A DNA stretch of 5,318 nt from NCBI GenBank assembly GCA_023260935.1, contig JALQTL010000234.1, positions 1-5,318 on the forward strand. Reading direction: 5' to 3'. Below the pieces are notes generated by a model. It was not told the DNA's origin and did not search any database. It worked only from the letters and a program-made list of their open reading frames with translations. Position 1 is the stretch's first letter. Each line of letters opens with the position of its first letter. Positions 1 through 5,318 of this stretch are shown piece by piece. The stretch comes from Paracoccaceae bacterium (GTDB taxonomy: Bacteria > Pseudomonadota > Alphaproteobacteria > Rhodobacterales > Rhodobacteraceae). Both the position numbers and the translations under genes were made by a program.

Positions 1-217
1 GAAATACCGGACCCGCGAAGAAGTGCAGAAAATGCGCGAAGAGCGTGACCCGATCGAACAGATCCGCGCCATGTTGCTCACCGGCAGCCACGCCTCCGAA
101 GACGATCTGAAGAAGATCGACAAGGAAATCAAAGACATCGTGAACGAGTCCGCCGAATTCGCGAAAACCAGCCCGGAACCGGCTCTTGATGAGCTGTGGA
201 CCGATATTTACGCGTAA
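1..217 (+). CDS. pdhA: Pyruvate dehydrogenase E1 component, alpha subunit (C-terminal fragment)
   Basis: This is the 3' end of a gene that runs in from the left edge. The frame is open from base 2 (K-Y-R-T-R-E-E-V-Q-K-M) and ends at TAA 215-217, so 71 codons are visible. The stretch containing RDPIEQIR, the DDLKKIDKEIKDIV helix and the acidic end LWTDIYA match the C-terminal region of thiamine-diphosphate-dependent E1 alpha subunits, which decarboxylate pyruvate and reductively acetylate the E2 lipoyl group. The catalytic ThDP-binding part is outside the window. The fit is to E1 alpha, not to E1 beta, which matters because the next gene is E2 and not pdhB. The methionine codons visible here are internal. 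The gene lies 21 bp upstream of pdhC, clearly in one operon. Confidence 0.9.
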   Translation, partial: KYRTREEVQKMREERDPIEQIRAMLLTGSHASEDDLKKIDKEIKDIVNESAEFAKTSPEPALDELWTDIYA

Positions 218-223
218 GATCGA

Positions 224-230
224 GGGAGGA
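224..230 (+). promoter_or_regulatory. Ribosome binding site of pdhC
   Basis: GGGAGGA lies 8 nt before the ATG at 239 and inside the 21-bp gap after the pdhA stop. It fixes the pdhC start and shows that this ATG has its own strong initiation signal. In the usual pdhA-pdhB-pdhC order it could equally be the native signal of pdhB. Confidence 0.8.
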
Positions 231-238
231 CTTTACTC

Positions 239-1549
239 ATGGCAACCGAAATTCTCATGCCCGCCCTCTCTCCGACGATGGAAGAAGGCACGCTGGCAAA
301 ATGGCTGAAAAAAGAAGGTGATACGGTCTCGGCCGGTGACATCATCGCGGAAATCGAAACCGATAAGGCGACGATGGAATTCGAAGCTGTGGATGAGGGC
401 ATCATCGGCAAGCTGCTGGTGGCCGAAGGCACGGCCGGCGTGAAGGTGAACACCCCCATCGCCGTGCTGGTCGAAGAGGGCGAGGAAGTGGGTGCAGCAG
501 CGCCCGCGCCCAAAGCCGCAGCGGCGGCCGCGCCGGCCCCTGCCGCTGCCCCGGCGCCTGCTGCCGCTTCGCCCACCGCAGCCCCTGCCCCCGTGGCCGA
601 AGGGGCGCGGGTCTTCGCCTCGCCGCTTGCGCGGCGGATCGCAAAGGAAAAGGGCATCGACCTGACAAAGGTGGCGGGTACCGGGCCGCATGGGCGCATT
701 GTGCGCGCCGATGTGGAAGGCCTTGGGGCCACGCCCGCCAGCGCAGCCGCCGCTTCGGCCCCTGCCCCGGCTGCCGCTGCCGCTGCCGCCCCCGCCAAGG
801 CGGCCGCAGCCCCGACTGGCCTTTCGGCCGAGACGGTTCTGAAGATGTATGCCGACCGCGCCTTTACCGAAGTGCCGCTGGATGGCATGCGCCGCACCAT
901 CGCCGCCCGTCTGACCGAAGCCAAGCAGACCATCCCGCATTTCTATCTGCGCCGCGAGGTGAAGCTGGATGCGCTGATGGCCTTCCGGGCCGAGCTGAAC
1001 AAGACGCTGGAAGCGCGCGGCGTGAAGCTGAGCGTGAACGACTTCATCATCAAGGCCTGCGCCAATGCGCTGCAACAAGTGCCGGATTGCAATGCCGTCT
1101 GGGCGGGCGACCGCATCCTGAAGCTGAAGCCTTCGGATGTGGCGGTGGCGGTGGCGATTGACGGGGGGCTTTTCACCCCGGTGCTGCGCGATGCACATCA
1201 GAAATCTTTGTCGGCCCTGTCGGCCGAGATGAAGGATCTGGCCACCCGCGCCAAGACCAAGAAGCTGGCCCCGCATGAATATCAGGGAGGCAGCTTTGCC
1301 ATCTCGAACCTCGGGATGATGGGGATCGAGAATTTCGATGCCGTGATCAACCCGCCGCATGGGTCCATCCTTGCCGTTGGCGCCGGGCTGAAGAAGCCGG
1401 TGGTTCTGGCCGATGGCACGCTGGGCGTGGCCACCGTGATGTCGATGACGCTATCGGTGGATCACCGGGTGATCGACGGCGCGCTTGGCGCGGCCTTCCT
1501 GTCCGCCGTGGTCGAGGCACTTGAAAACCCGATGTCGATGCTGGCCTGA
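239..1549 (+). CDS. pdhC: Dihydrolipoyllysine-residue acetyltransferase, E2 of pyruvate dehydrogenase
   Basis: The 436-aa E2 core subunit transfers acetyl groups from its lipoyl arm to CoA in the cytoplasmic pyruvate dehydrogenase complex. Domains are clear: a single lipoyl domain (about residues 2-82) with lipoyl-Lys43 in ETDKATME; an Ala/Pro-rich flexible linker (86-120); a peripheral-subunit-binding domain (about 124-161, ASPLARRIAKEKGIDL and GTGPHGRIVRADVE); a second Ala/Pro linker (163-193); and the catalytic domain (about 205-436) with the active-site motif DHRVIDG, His409 and Asp413. Length and one-lipoyl layout are normal for alphaproteobacterial E2. The start is fixed by the GGGAGGA at 224. 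Oddities: pdhB is missing upstream, and all three Lys codons in the first 25 codons are AAA while 21 of the 23 from codon 43 on are AAG. The N-terminal lipoyl segment could therefore derive from pdhB, whose alphaproteobacterial product starts with a nearly identical domain. Confidence 0.95.
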   Translation: MATEILMPALSPTMEEGTLAKWLKKEGDTVSAGDIIAEIETDKATMEFEAVDEGIIGKLLVAEGTAGVKVNTPIAVLVEEGEEVGAAAPAPKAAAAAAPAPAAAPAPAAASPTAAPAPVAEGARVFASPLARRIAKEKGIDLTKVAGTGPHGRIVRADVEGLGATPASAAAASAPAPAAAAAAAPAKAAAAPTGLSAETVLKMYADRAFTEVPLDGMRRTIAARLTEAKQTIPHFYLRREVKLDALMAFRAELNKTLEARGVKLSVNDFIIKACANALQQVPDCNAVWAGDRILKLKPSDVAVAVAIDGGLFTPVLRDAHQKSLSALSAEMKDLATRAKTKKLAPHEYQGGSFAISNLGMMGIENFDAVINPPHGSILAVGAGLKKPVVLADGTLGVATVMSMTLSVDHRVIDGALGAAFLSAVVEALENPMSMLA

Positions 1550-1571
1550 CACGGCCATAGCCAGCAAAAGG

Positions 1572-1602
1572 AAAGGCCCGGTGCAGTGCGCCGGGCCTTT
1601 TT
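1572..1602 (+). terminator. Rho-independent terminator after pdhC
   Basis: A perfect 10-bp stem (AAAGGCCCGG at 1572-1581 with CCGGGCCTTT at 1591-1600) encloses a 9-nt loop and runs into a TTTTT tract (1598-1602), 22 bp after the pdhC stop. It ends the pdh transcript before the convergent cysE gene. Read from the other strand, the stem is followed by TTTCCTTTT, so it may also stop cysE transcripts, about 50 bp past the cysE stop. Confidence 0.88.
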
Positions 1603-1638
1603 CATCGGGCATCCACCGGCAAGGCCGGACGGCGCATG

Positions 1639-1662
1639 TCAGCCGCAGTCTCAGCCGCAGTC
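1639..1662 (-). repeat. 12-bp tandem duplication covering the cysE stop codon
   Basis: TCAGCCGCAGTC occurs twice back to back (1639-1650 and 1651-1662). On the minus strand each copy reads GAC TGC GGC TGA, that is Asp-Cys-Gly-stop, in the cysE frame. The left copy is therefore downstream of the cysE stop in its present form. The repeat looks like a recent slippage duplication that leaves the protein unchanged. Confidence 0.85.
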
Positions 1663-2469
1663 AACGCAGCCTTTCAGGTTGTGATCCATCGAAACAGAAG
1701 GTTGCGAGCAACCGGCTTCGCCCACGATCTTGGCCGGAACGCCCGCCACCGTTTTCATCGGCGGAATATCCTGCAACACCACGGACCCGGCCGCGATGCG
1801 ACAGCAATTGCCCACGGTGATATTGCCCAGAACCTTGGCCCCTGCCCCGATCAGCACGCCATCCCCAATCTTGGGGTGACGATCGCCGTCTTCCTTGCCG
1901 GTGCCGCCAAGGGTTACGGAATGCAGCATCGACACATTGTCGCCCACCACGGCCGTTTCACCGATGACGATGGAATGGGCGTGGTCGATCATGATGCCCT
2001 TCCCGATACGGGCATTGGGGTGGATGTCGACGCCAAACACCTCGGACACGCGCATCTGCACGAAATAGGCCAGATCGCGCCGCCCGCGCTGCCAGAGCCA
2101 GTGGCCAATGCGATAGGCCTGCACGGCCTGATAGCCCTTGAAGAACAGGATGGGCTGCAAATAGCGGTGGCAGGCGGGATCGCGGTCATAAACCGCCATC
2201 AGGTCAGCCCGTGCGGCAGCGCCCAGATCAGGCTCGCTCCTATAGGCCTGATCGGCAATCTCGCGCAGGATCTGTTCGCCCATCTCGGCATTCGCCAGCT
2301 TGAAGGAAAAGCGATAGGCCAAGGCCTGTTCCATGGTGGCATGGTGCAACAGGCTGGAATGGATCATTCCGCCCAGCAACGGGTCATCGCGAACCGCGGC
2401 ATCCGCCTCGTCACACACGCGCGACCAAACCGGGTCAAGGGGGGCGAGCTTCGGTTTCAGTTCCGCCAT
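1651..2469 (-). CDS. cysE: Serine O-acetyltransferase
   Basis: The 272-aa enzyme acetylates L-serine with acetyl-CoA to O-acetylserine, the committed step of cysteine synthesis in the cytoplasm. An N-terminal helical SATase domain (about 12-115) precedes a left-handed beta-helix of hexapeptide repeats (about 145-250). Active-site residues align with E. coli CysE at a constant offset of five: Asp148 (GVDIHP), His163 (IDHAHSIVIGE) and His198 (DRHPKIG); the GAGAKVLGNI and AGVPAKIVG motifs follow. The ATG at 2469 is supported by the purine-rich GAAAGGA 7 nt upstream. The C-terminus is unusual, ending KGCVDCG; it lacks the terminal isoleucine with which enterobacterial CysE plugs the CysK active site. 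The gene stands alone, convergent with pdhC and divergent from the hemP pair. Confidence 0.95.
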   Translation of the reverse strand: MAELKPKLAPLDPVWSRVCDEADAAVRDDPLLGGMIHSSLLHHATMEQALAYRFSFKLANAEMGEQILREIADQAYRSEPDLGAAARADLMAVYDRDPACHRYLQPILFFKGYQAVQAYRIGHWLWQRGRRDLAYFVQMRVSEVFGVDIHPNARIGKGIMIDHAHSIVIGETAVVGDNVSMLHSVTLGGTGKEDGDRHPKIGDGVLIGAGAKVLGNITVGNCCRIAAGSVVLQDIPPMKTVAGVPAKIVGEAGCSQPSVSMDHNLKGCVDCG

Positions 2470-2476
2470 GATGGCA

Positions 2477-2483
2477 TCCTTTC
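2477..2483 (-). promoter_or_regulatory. Ribosome binding site of cysE
   Basis: Read on the minus strand, GAAAGGA lies 7 nt before the ATG at 2469. A second ATG at 2477-2475 is out of frame by 8 nt, so this site decides the start. Confidence 0.6.
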
Positions 2484-2501
2484 GACTTCGTTCTTGGGGG
2501 A

Positions 2502-2528
2502 AGTGTAGCAGATTGTGGCCGGGGTCAA
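2502..2528 (-). promoter_or_regulatory. Possible sigma-70 promoter of cysE
   Basis: On the minus strand TTGACC (2528-2523) and TACACT (2507-2502) are separated by 15 bp and would start transcription near 2495, giving a leader of about 26 nt. The -35 box is 5/6 and the -10 box 4/6 to consensus, but the spacer is shorter than the optimal 17 bp, so this is only a candidate. Confidence 0.35.
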
Positions 2529-2663
2529 CAGCCTCGGCGCGATGACATTACGGACAAGACCAGAAATCCATACTGGGACCACTTTACATTTCCGATTCTT
2601 TCAGTCAAGTTTTATCCAGCCAGTCCGAAGCGGGCCAGCCATGACCTTGATCCCAACCCTGAT

Positions 2664-2668
2664 GGAGG
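2664..2668 (+). promoter_or_regulatory. Ribosome binding site of the 45-aa ORF
   Basis: GGAGG with a 4-nt spacer precedes the ATG at 2673. The spacer is slightly short, but it supports translation of this small ORF over the overlapping out-of-frame ATG at 2641. I see no convincing sigma-70 promoter or Fur or Irr type operator in the 2530-2660 stretch upstream. Confidence 0.55.
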
Positions 2669-2672
2669 TTCC

Positions 2673-2810
2673 ATGCAGCACCAACCTGCCCCGCAGGCGC
2701 CCGCGCCCCTTTCTGCCGAAATGGCCGAAATCCTGCGCCAATCCCTGACCGGCCTGACACCCGGCGATCCGCTGGCCCATTTTCTGGACCGGCTGGAGGG
2801 CCGCAAATGA
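2673..2810 (+). CDS. Unrecognised 45-aa protein encoded just before hemP
   Basis: The ORF runs from ATG 2673 to TGA 2808-2810, with a GGAGG ribosome site upstream. I do not recognise the family. The first 12 residues are Gln/Pro/Ala-rich (MQHQPAPQAPAP) and probably disordered. The rest looks like two amphipathic helices (about 14-27, SAEMAEILRQSLTG, and 31-44, GDPLAHFLDRLEGR) separated by a Thr-Pro-Gly turn. There is no signal peptide, membrane segment or Cys/His cluster. The stop overlaps the hemP start as ATGA, so the two are very likely co-transcribed and translationally coupled. That coupling, the ribosome site and the tidy ending are the reasons for calling it a gene. A role with HemP in haem or iron handling is only inferred from position. 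Confidence 0.65.
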   Translation: MQHQPAPQAPAPLSAEMAEILRQSLTGLTPGDPLAHFLDRLEGRK

Positions 2811-2968
2811 ACGCCCGGCCCGATCTGACGCTGACATTGACGCAAGCAGTTCCCCTGCACGATGCAACGCACCTGACCCAAGGCGGGCGCGAGGCGCGCA
2901 TCCTGTTGAACGGAATGGTCTATTGCCTGCGCATCACACGTCAGGGAAAGCTGATCCTGACGAAATAG
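2807..2968 (+). CDS. hemP: Hemin uptake protein HemP
   Basis: This small gene encodes 53 aa, ATG 2807 to TAG 2966-2968. The C-terminal half, with GGREARILLNGMVYCLRI then TRQGKLILTK, matches the HemP family core (a beta-rich domain ending in the characteristic (R/N)-x-G/N-KLILTK). HemP proteins are found with haem-uptake genes in proteobacteria, and the related HmuP of rhizobia and Bradyrhizobium is needed for expression of the haem transporter; the exact mechanism here is not shown by the sequence. The first 20 residues are variable in the family. No haem receptor or ABC transporter genes lie in this window, so the gene is away from a full uptake locus. The start overlaps the stop of the 45-aa ORF by 4 bp, and the stop lies inside a hairpin shared with the convergent hydrolase gene. 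Confidence 0.85.
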   Translation: MNARPDLTLTLTQAVPLHDATHLTQGGREARILLNGMVYCLRITRQGKLILTK

Positions 2969-2987
2969 GGGGCGGTGACGCCCCCTA
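2966..2987. terminator. Shared hairpin between convergent hemP and hydrolase genes
   Basis: TAGGGGGCG (2966-2974) pairs perfectly with CGCCCCCTA (2979-2987) around a GTGA loop, a GNRA-type tetraloop on the plus strand. The outermost three base pairs are the TAG stop of hemP and, on the other strand, the TAG stop of the hydrolase. On the minus strand the stem is followed by TTTCGT, a weak T-tract; on the plus strand by CCCGTTC, with none. It probably ends or protects both transcripts, best in the minus direction. Confidence 0.6.
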
Positions 2988-3617
2988 CCCGTTCAACGCC
3001 TGCCGCAGGGCAAAGATGTCTTCGTGCATCACCCCATGGCCAGCGCCCGGGTAGATCTGCACCCTTACCTCTGCCCCCATCGCGCGAAAGGCCGCGGCGC
3101 TGTCTTCCGCGCGCTTCAGGGGGATGTGCGGATCGCGCTGATGAACAGAGATCCAGACCGCGCCCGACCGATTGCCGGGGTAGTCGAGCTTCTTGTCGGC
3201 ATGGCCCAGCAGCGCAGGCAAGCCGGGGCCCTGATCGGCCAGACCGACCAGCCCACCCGAAAAGCCGAAGACGCCGGCCAGGCCTTCCCCTTCGCGGGCG
3301 AAGGCTTCCAGCGCAAGGCAGGCCCCTTGGGAAAAGCCGGCCAACCAGATCGCGCCACGCGAAAGCCCGCGTGCCTCCAGGGCGGCAACCCCGTCCCGCA
3401 CCGCCGCCAGCCCCGCCGCGACGAAGGGTTCCATCTGCGCGGCGGGTGCCAGAAAGCTGGTGGGCCACCAGCTGTTGCCCGGCGCCTCGGGCGCGACGGC
3501 GGCCACATCCGGCGGGGCGGCATGATCCAGCAGCGTCAGGATATCCGCGGCACTGCCGCCCCGCCCATGCAGCAGGACGATGCCTTTCGTCGCCCCCGGG
3601 AGAAACCGCCCCTTCAC
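2985..3617 (-). CDS. Alpha/beta hydrolase, phospholipase/carboxylesterase family
   Basis: The 210-aa protein is a cytoplasmic serine hydrolase of the Abhydrolase_2 (phospholipase/carboxylesterase) type. The catalytic triad is visible: Ser96 in GFSQG, Asp162 in QRDPHIP and His194 in GAGHGV. An HGRGG motif (17-21) fits the oxyanion hole. Length is normal for the family and there is no signal peptide. The start is GTG 3617, which overlaps the TGA of the upstream frame (GTGA, 3614-3617). No clear ribosome site precedes it, so translation is probably coupled. Family members next to VOC ring-cleaving dioxygenases are known, for example the MhqD-type carboxylesterase and MhqO-type dioxygenase of the Bacillus quinone response, so an ester- or lactone-like substrate arising from aromatic or quinone turnover is plausible. 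The true substrate cannot be read from the sequence. Confidence 0.88.
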   Translation of the reverse strand: MKGRFLPGATKGIVLLHGRGGSAADILTLLDHAAPPDVAAVAPEAPGNSWWPTSFLAPAAQMEPFVAAGLAAVRDGVAALEARGLSRGAIWLAGFSQGACLALEAFAREGEGLAGVFGFSGGLVGLADQGPGLPALLGHADKKLDYPGNRSGAVWISVHQRDPHIPLKRAEDSAAAFRAMGAEVRVQIYPGAGHGVMHEDIFALRQALNG

Positions 3618-4117
3618 TGGCGCACCGTCAGCGGCGGGAGGATCCGTTCGATGCGCGCCCGTGCCGCTTCGTATTGCGGCGGAAGCTTCAGGGCCTGGCC
3701 CAGCGTCTCCAGCGGCTCGTCCACCGTAAAGCCCGGAGGATCGGTGGCGATCTCGAACAGCACGCCGCCGGGCTCGCGGAAGTAGATGGCATTGAAATAA
3801 TTGCGGTCGATCACCGGGGTCGTGCGATGGCCAACGCTGGCCAGACGGTCGATCCAGCCATCCTGTTCGTCCTGACTGCGGGCGCGGAAGGCGACGTGGT
3901 GAATTGTGCCGGCCCCCGGCCGCCCGGCAGCGGGGGTGTGACTGCGCACCACATCGATGATCCGGCCGCGCGCCGTGCCTTCGGCCGACAGGCGGTGACG
4001 ATCAAACCCGGCGCCGCTTTCCTGCCCGATGTGGCGATAGCCGAACACATCGGTCAAAAGCCGCAGGGTGGGTTCCGGGTCACGTTCCCACAGGGTAACC
4101 GAATGAAAGCCGTGGAT
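3614..4117 (-). CDS. Ring-cleaving dioxygenase, C-terminal VOC module (5'-truncated, fused to DnaE frame)
   Basis: About 167 codons encode the C-terminal part of a glyoxalase/VOC-type ring-cleaving dioxygenase (the PcpA/MhqO-like group, normally about 310 aa). It begins near GFHSVTLWERDPEPT, the usual opening of the second half. In numbering of the joined frame from ATG 5311, HHVAFR (471-476) and FEIATD (519-524) carry the likely iron ligands His472 and Glu520; YFREPGGVLFE is a family signature. The N-terminal module, which supplies the third metal-ligand histidine in this family, is absent, so this piece cannot form the normal active site. Upstream the reading frame continues without a stop into DnaE sequence. 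There is no internal start with a ribosome site that would restore the gene. The stop overlaps the hydrolase start by 4 bp, showing that the 3' end and operon with the hydrolase are native. Confidence 0.85.
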   Translation of the reverse strand: MHGFHSVTLWERDPEPTLRLLTDVFGYRHIGQESGAGFDRHRLSAEGTARGRIIDVVRSHTPAAGRPGAGTIHHVAFRARSQDEQDGWIDRLASVGHRTTPVIDRNYFNAIYFREPGGVLFEIATDPPGFTVDEPLETLGQALKLPPQYEAARARIERILPPLTVRQ

Positions 4118-4125
4118 CAACTCGT
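4105..4125. other. Junction between dnaE and dioxygenase sequence
   Basis: On the minus strand the protein changes from DnaE-like (ending about KREYSEEGDEL) to dioxygenase-like (beginning about GFHSVTLWER) within the codons for IHGFHS, with no frame break. The bases encoding I-H-G could belong to either parent, so a short shared sequence may have guided the join. Codon style changes here too, from Leu TTG and Gln CAA on the right to CTG and CAG on the left. I infer a chimeric assembly or a non-homologous rearrangement. Confidence 0.75.
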
Positions 4126-5318
4126 CGCCCTCTTCGCTGTATTCGCGCTTGGGCGCGTGTTGGCTGACCAAGTCGGTGATGGTCGGCACGCGCTTGCCGA
4201 CGTCGACCAAGAGGTATTTGCCAAAGCGGCAGCGCGCTTGGCTGAGGTCCCAGACGCGCTGCACCTTGAGGCGCAAGCCGCCCGAGAAGCGATCAGGCTG
4301 GGGCACGGCCTGCACCACAAGGGTCTGGTCGTCGCGCAGCAAGTCGCGCTGCGCGTTGTAGAGGTTTTCGTCAACCGAGGCCTCCAGGGTGTCGCTCTTG
4401 TCGTCGAGTTTGAACAAAATCAATTTGCCGCGTTGGCCGTTGATCATGCGCAACTCGCTGACCACGCCCGCGAGCAACACCGGGTCTCGGCTGTCCACGA
4501 GGTTGGCCATGGGCGTTTTGGCGAACTGGCGCACCTCGGCCTCGACTTCGTCAAACAAGTGGCCAGAGAGGAAAAAGCCCAAGGCGGTTTTCTCGTGCAT
4601 CAAGCGCTCGCGCACACCCCAAGGCAGGGTGTGCACCATCTCGGGCTCTTCGCTGGAGGCGCCCGCCCCCAGCAGGTCAAACAAGCCCACCTGGTCGGCG
4701 TTGGCCGCTTGCGCAGCGGCGTAATCCACGGCCCGCTCCAGCGAGGCCAAGAGCGCGGCGCGGTTTTGCTCCAGGCCATCTAAAGCGCCAGCGCGAATCA
4801 AGGCCTCGATCGTGCGCTTGTTGACCTTGGCCTTGTCGATGCGCGCGACGAAGTCAAACAGCGAGCTGAAGGGCCCCCCCGATTCGCGCGCCGCAACAAT
4901 GGCATCAATCGCCTGCTCACCCGTGCCTTTGATGGCCCCCAGCCCGTAGCGCACCACCTTGTCGCTGATGGGCTCGAAGCGGTAGCACCCCCGGTTCACA
5001 TCGGGGGGCTCAAAGCCGATGCCCATGGTCTTGGCGTCCATCACCAAGACCTTGAGCTTGTCGGTGTTGTCCATTTCAATGGTCATGTTGGCGGCATAAA
5101 ACTCCGCCGTGTAGTGCACCTTGACCCAGCCCGTGTGATACGCCAAGAGCGAGTACGCGGCGGCGTGCGACTTGTTGAAGCCGTAGCCCGCGAACTTCTC
5201 CATCAAGTCAAAGACTTCATCGGCGGTGGCTTGGTCGATGCCTTTTTCGGCCGCACCGGCGCGGAAGATCTCGCGCTGCTTGACCATTTCTTCGGGCTTT
5301 TTCTTGCCCATGGCGCGG
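4118..5318 (-). CDS. dnaE: DNA polymerase III alpha subunit, C-terminal part (truncated at both ends)
   Basis: The frame enters from the right edge: codons for R-A precede the M at 5311, giving the conserved RAMGKKKPEEM of DnaE, so that Met is internal. About 400 codons follow. The fingers region is recognisable in KFAGYGFNKSHAAAYSLLAYHT (residues 39-60 from that Met), the helix-hairpin-helix area in YGLGAIKGTGEQAIDAI (122-138), and a beta-clamp-binding motif in QVGLF (207-211, equivalent to QADMF of E. coli). An OB-fold region lies at about 270-355, followed by VWDLSQARCRFGKYL, typical of betaproteobacterial DnaE. DnaE is the replicative polymerase. The last segment of the protein, which binds tau in E. 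coli, is replaced by dioxygenase sequence from residue 399. Style and codon use differ from the rest of the window, indicating a different source organism. Confidence 0.9.

Noticed and set aside
494..817. GCC/GCT-rich repetitive DNA in pdhC, looking like a short tandem repeat
   Set aside because: It encodes the two Ala/Pro flexible linkers normal in E2 proteins, so it is not an independent repeat element.
233..1360. Long minus-strand open frame (375 codons) opposite pdhC
   Set aside because: It is antisense to a clear E2 gene, composed of Arg/Gly/His-rich low-complexity sequence, with no domain or ribosome site. It is an effect of high GC at third codon positions.
1616..1628. Small hairpin CCGGC-AAG-GCCGG downstream of cysE
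   Set aside because: Only a 5-bp stem with no T-tract on either strand; it is likely to arise by chance in GC-rich DNA, and the 1572-1602 terminator already serves this gap.
1636..2508. 290-codon plus-strand open frame opposite cysE
   Set aside because: CysE on the minus strand has all active-site motifs; the opposite frame is an antisense shadow.
2583..2615. Possible promoter TTTACA ... TTTTAT before the hemP pair
   Set aside because: The spacer is about 21 bp and the boxes are poor; no Fur, Irr or RirA-like palindrome could be found by eye to support it.
2515..2748. 77-codon plus-strand open frame, with inner ATG at 2641, before the hemP pair
   Set aside because: It overlaps the 45-aa ORF out of frame, lacks a ribosome site and has Arg/Pro-rich shadow composition. 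The 45-aa frame is better supported by GGAGG and the ATGA overlap with hemP.
2975..4783. 602-codon plus-strand open frame opposite the hydrolase, dioxygenase and dnaE pieces
   Set aside because: Three recognised minus-strand protein families explain the region, and this frame has no family features. It also runs across the chimeric junction, which a real conserved gene would not do.

Overview
Most of this GC-rich window (about 1-4115) looks like an alphaproteobacterium of the Rhodobacterales type. The pyruvate dehydrogenase genes, the 272-aa CysE and the HemP peptide all resemble proteins I remember from that group, and Lys AAG and Glu GAG/GAA codon use is typical. The last 1.2 kb (about 4118-5318) encodes the C-terminal part of a DnaE DNA polymerase III alpha subunit whose protein and codon style (frequent Leu TTG, Gln CAA) look betaproteobacterial (Comamonadaceae-like). 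The taxonomic calls are from memory of families, not from a search.

Layout from left to right: the last 71 codons of pdhA (E1 alpha of pyruvate dehydrogenase, +); 21 bp later a complete E2 gene, pdhC (+); a strong intrinsic terminator; cysE (serine O-acetyltransferase, -), convergent with pdhC. About 200 bp separates cysE from a divergently transcribed pair of tiny genes: an unrecognised 45-aa ORF and hemP (+), joined by an ATGA overlap. hemP converges on an alpha/beta hydrolase gene (-), and both stop codons lie inside one perfect 9-bp hairpin. The hydrolase start overlaps, as GTGA, the stop of an upstream reading frame (-). The 3' part of that frame is the C-terminal half of a ring-cleaving (VOC-type) dioxygenase and its 5' part is the DnaE fragment.

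Functionally, pdhA and pdhC belong to one enzyme complex (pyruvate to acetyl-CoA), CysE starts cysteine synthesis from serine and acetyl-CoA, HemP is associated with haem uptake, and the dioxygenase-hydrolase pair resembles gene pairs linked to quinone or aromatic-compound turnover.

Two places look wrong for an ordinary genome. First, pdhB (E1 beta), normally between pdhA and pdhC in alphaproteobacteria, is absent; because alphaproteobacterial PdhB and PdhC begin with near-identical lipoyl domains, recombination or assembly collapse within that repeat would give exactly this arrangement. Second, dnaE and the dioxygenase are joined in frame near 4105-4125 with one family's C-terminus and the other's N-terminal module missing. 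A chimeric contig is the simplest explanation; a genuine rearrangement is possible but less likely. I see no CRISPR array, tRNA, rRNA, insertion sequence, or convincing new defence or mobile system.
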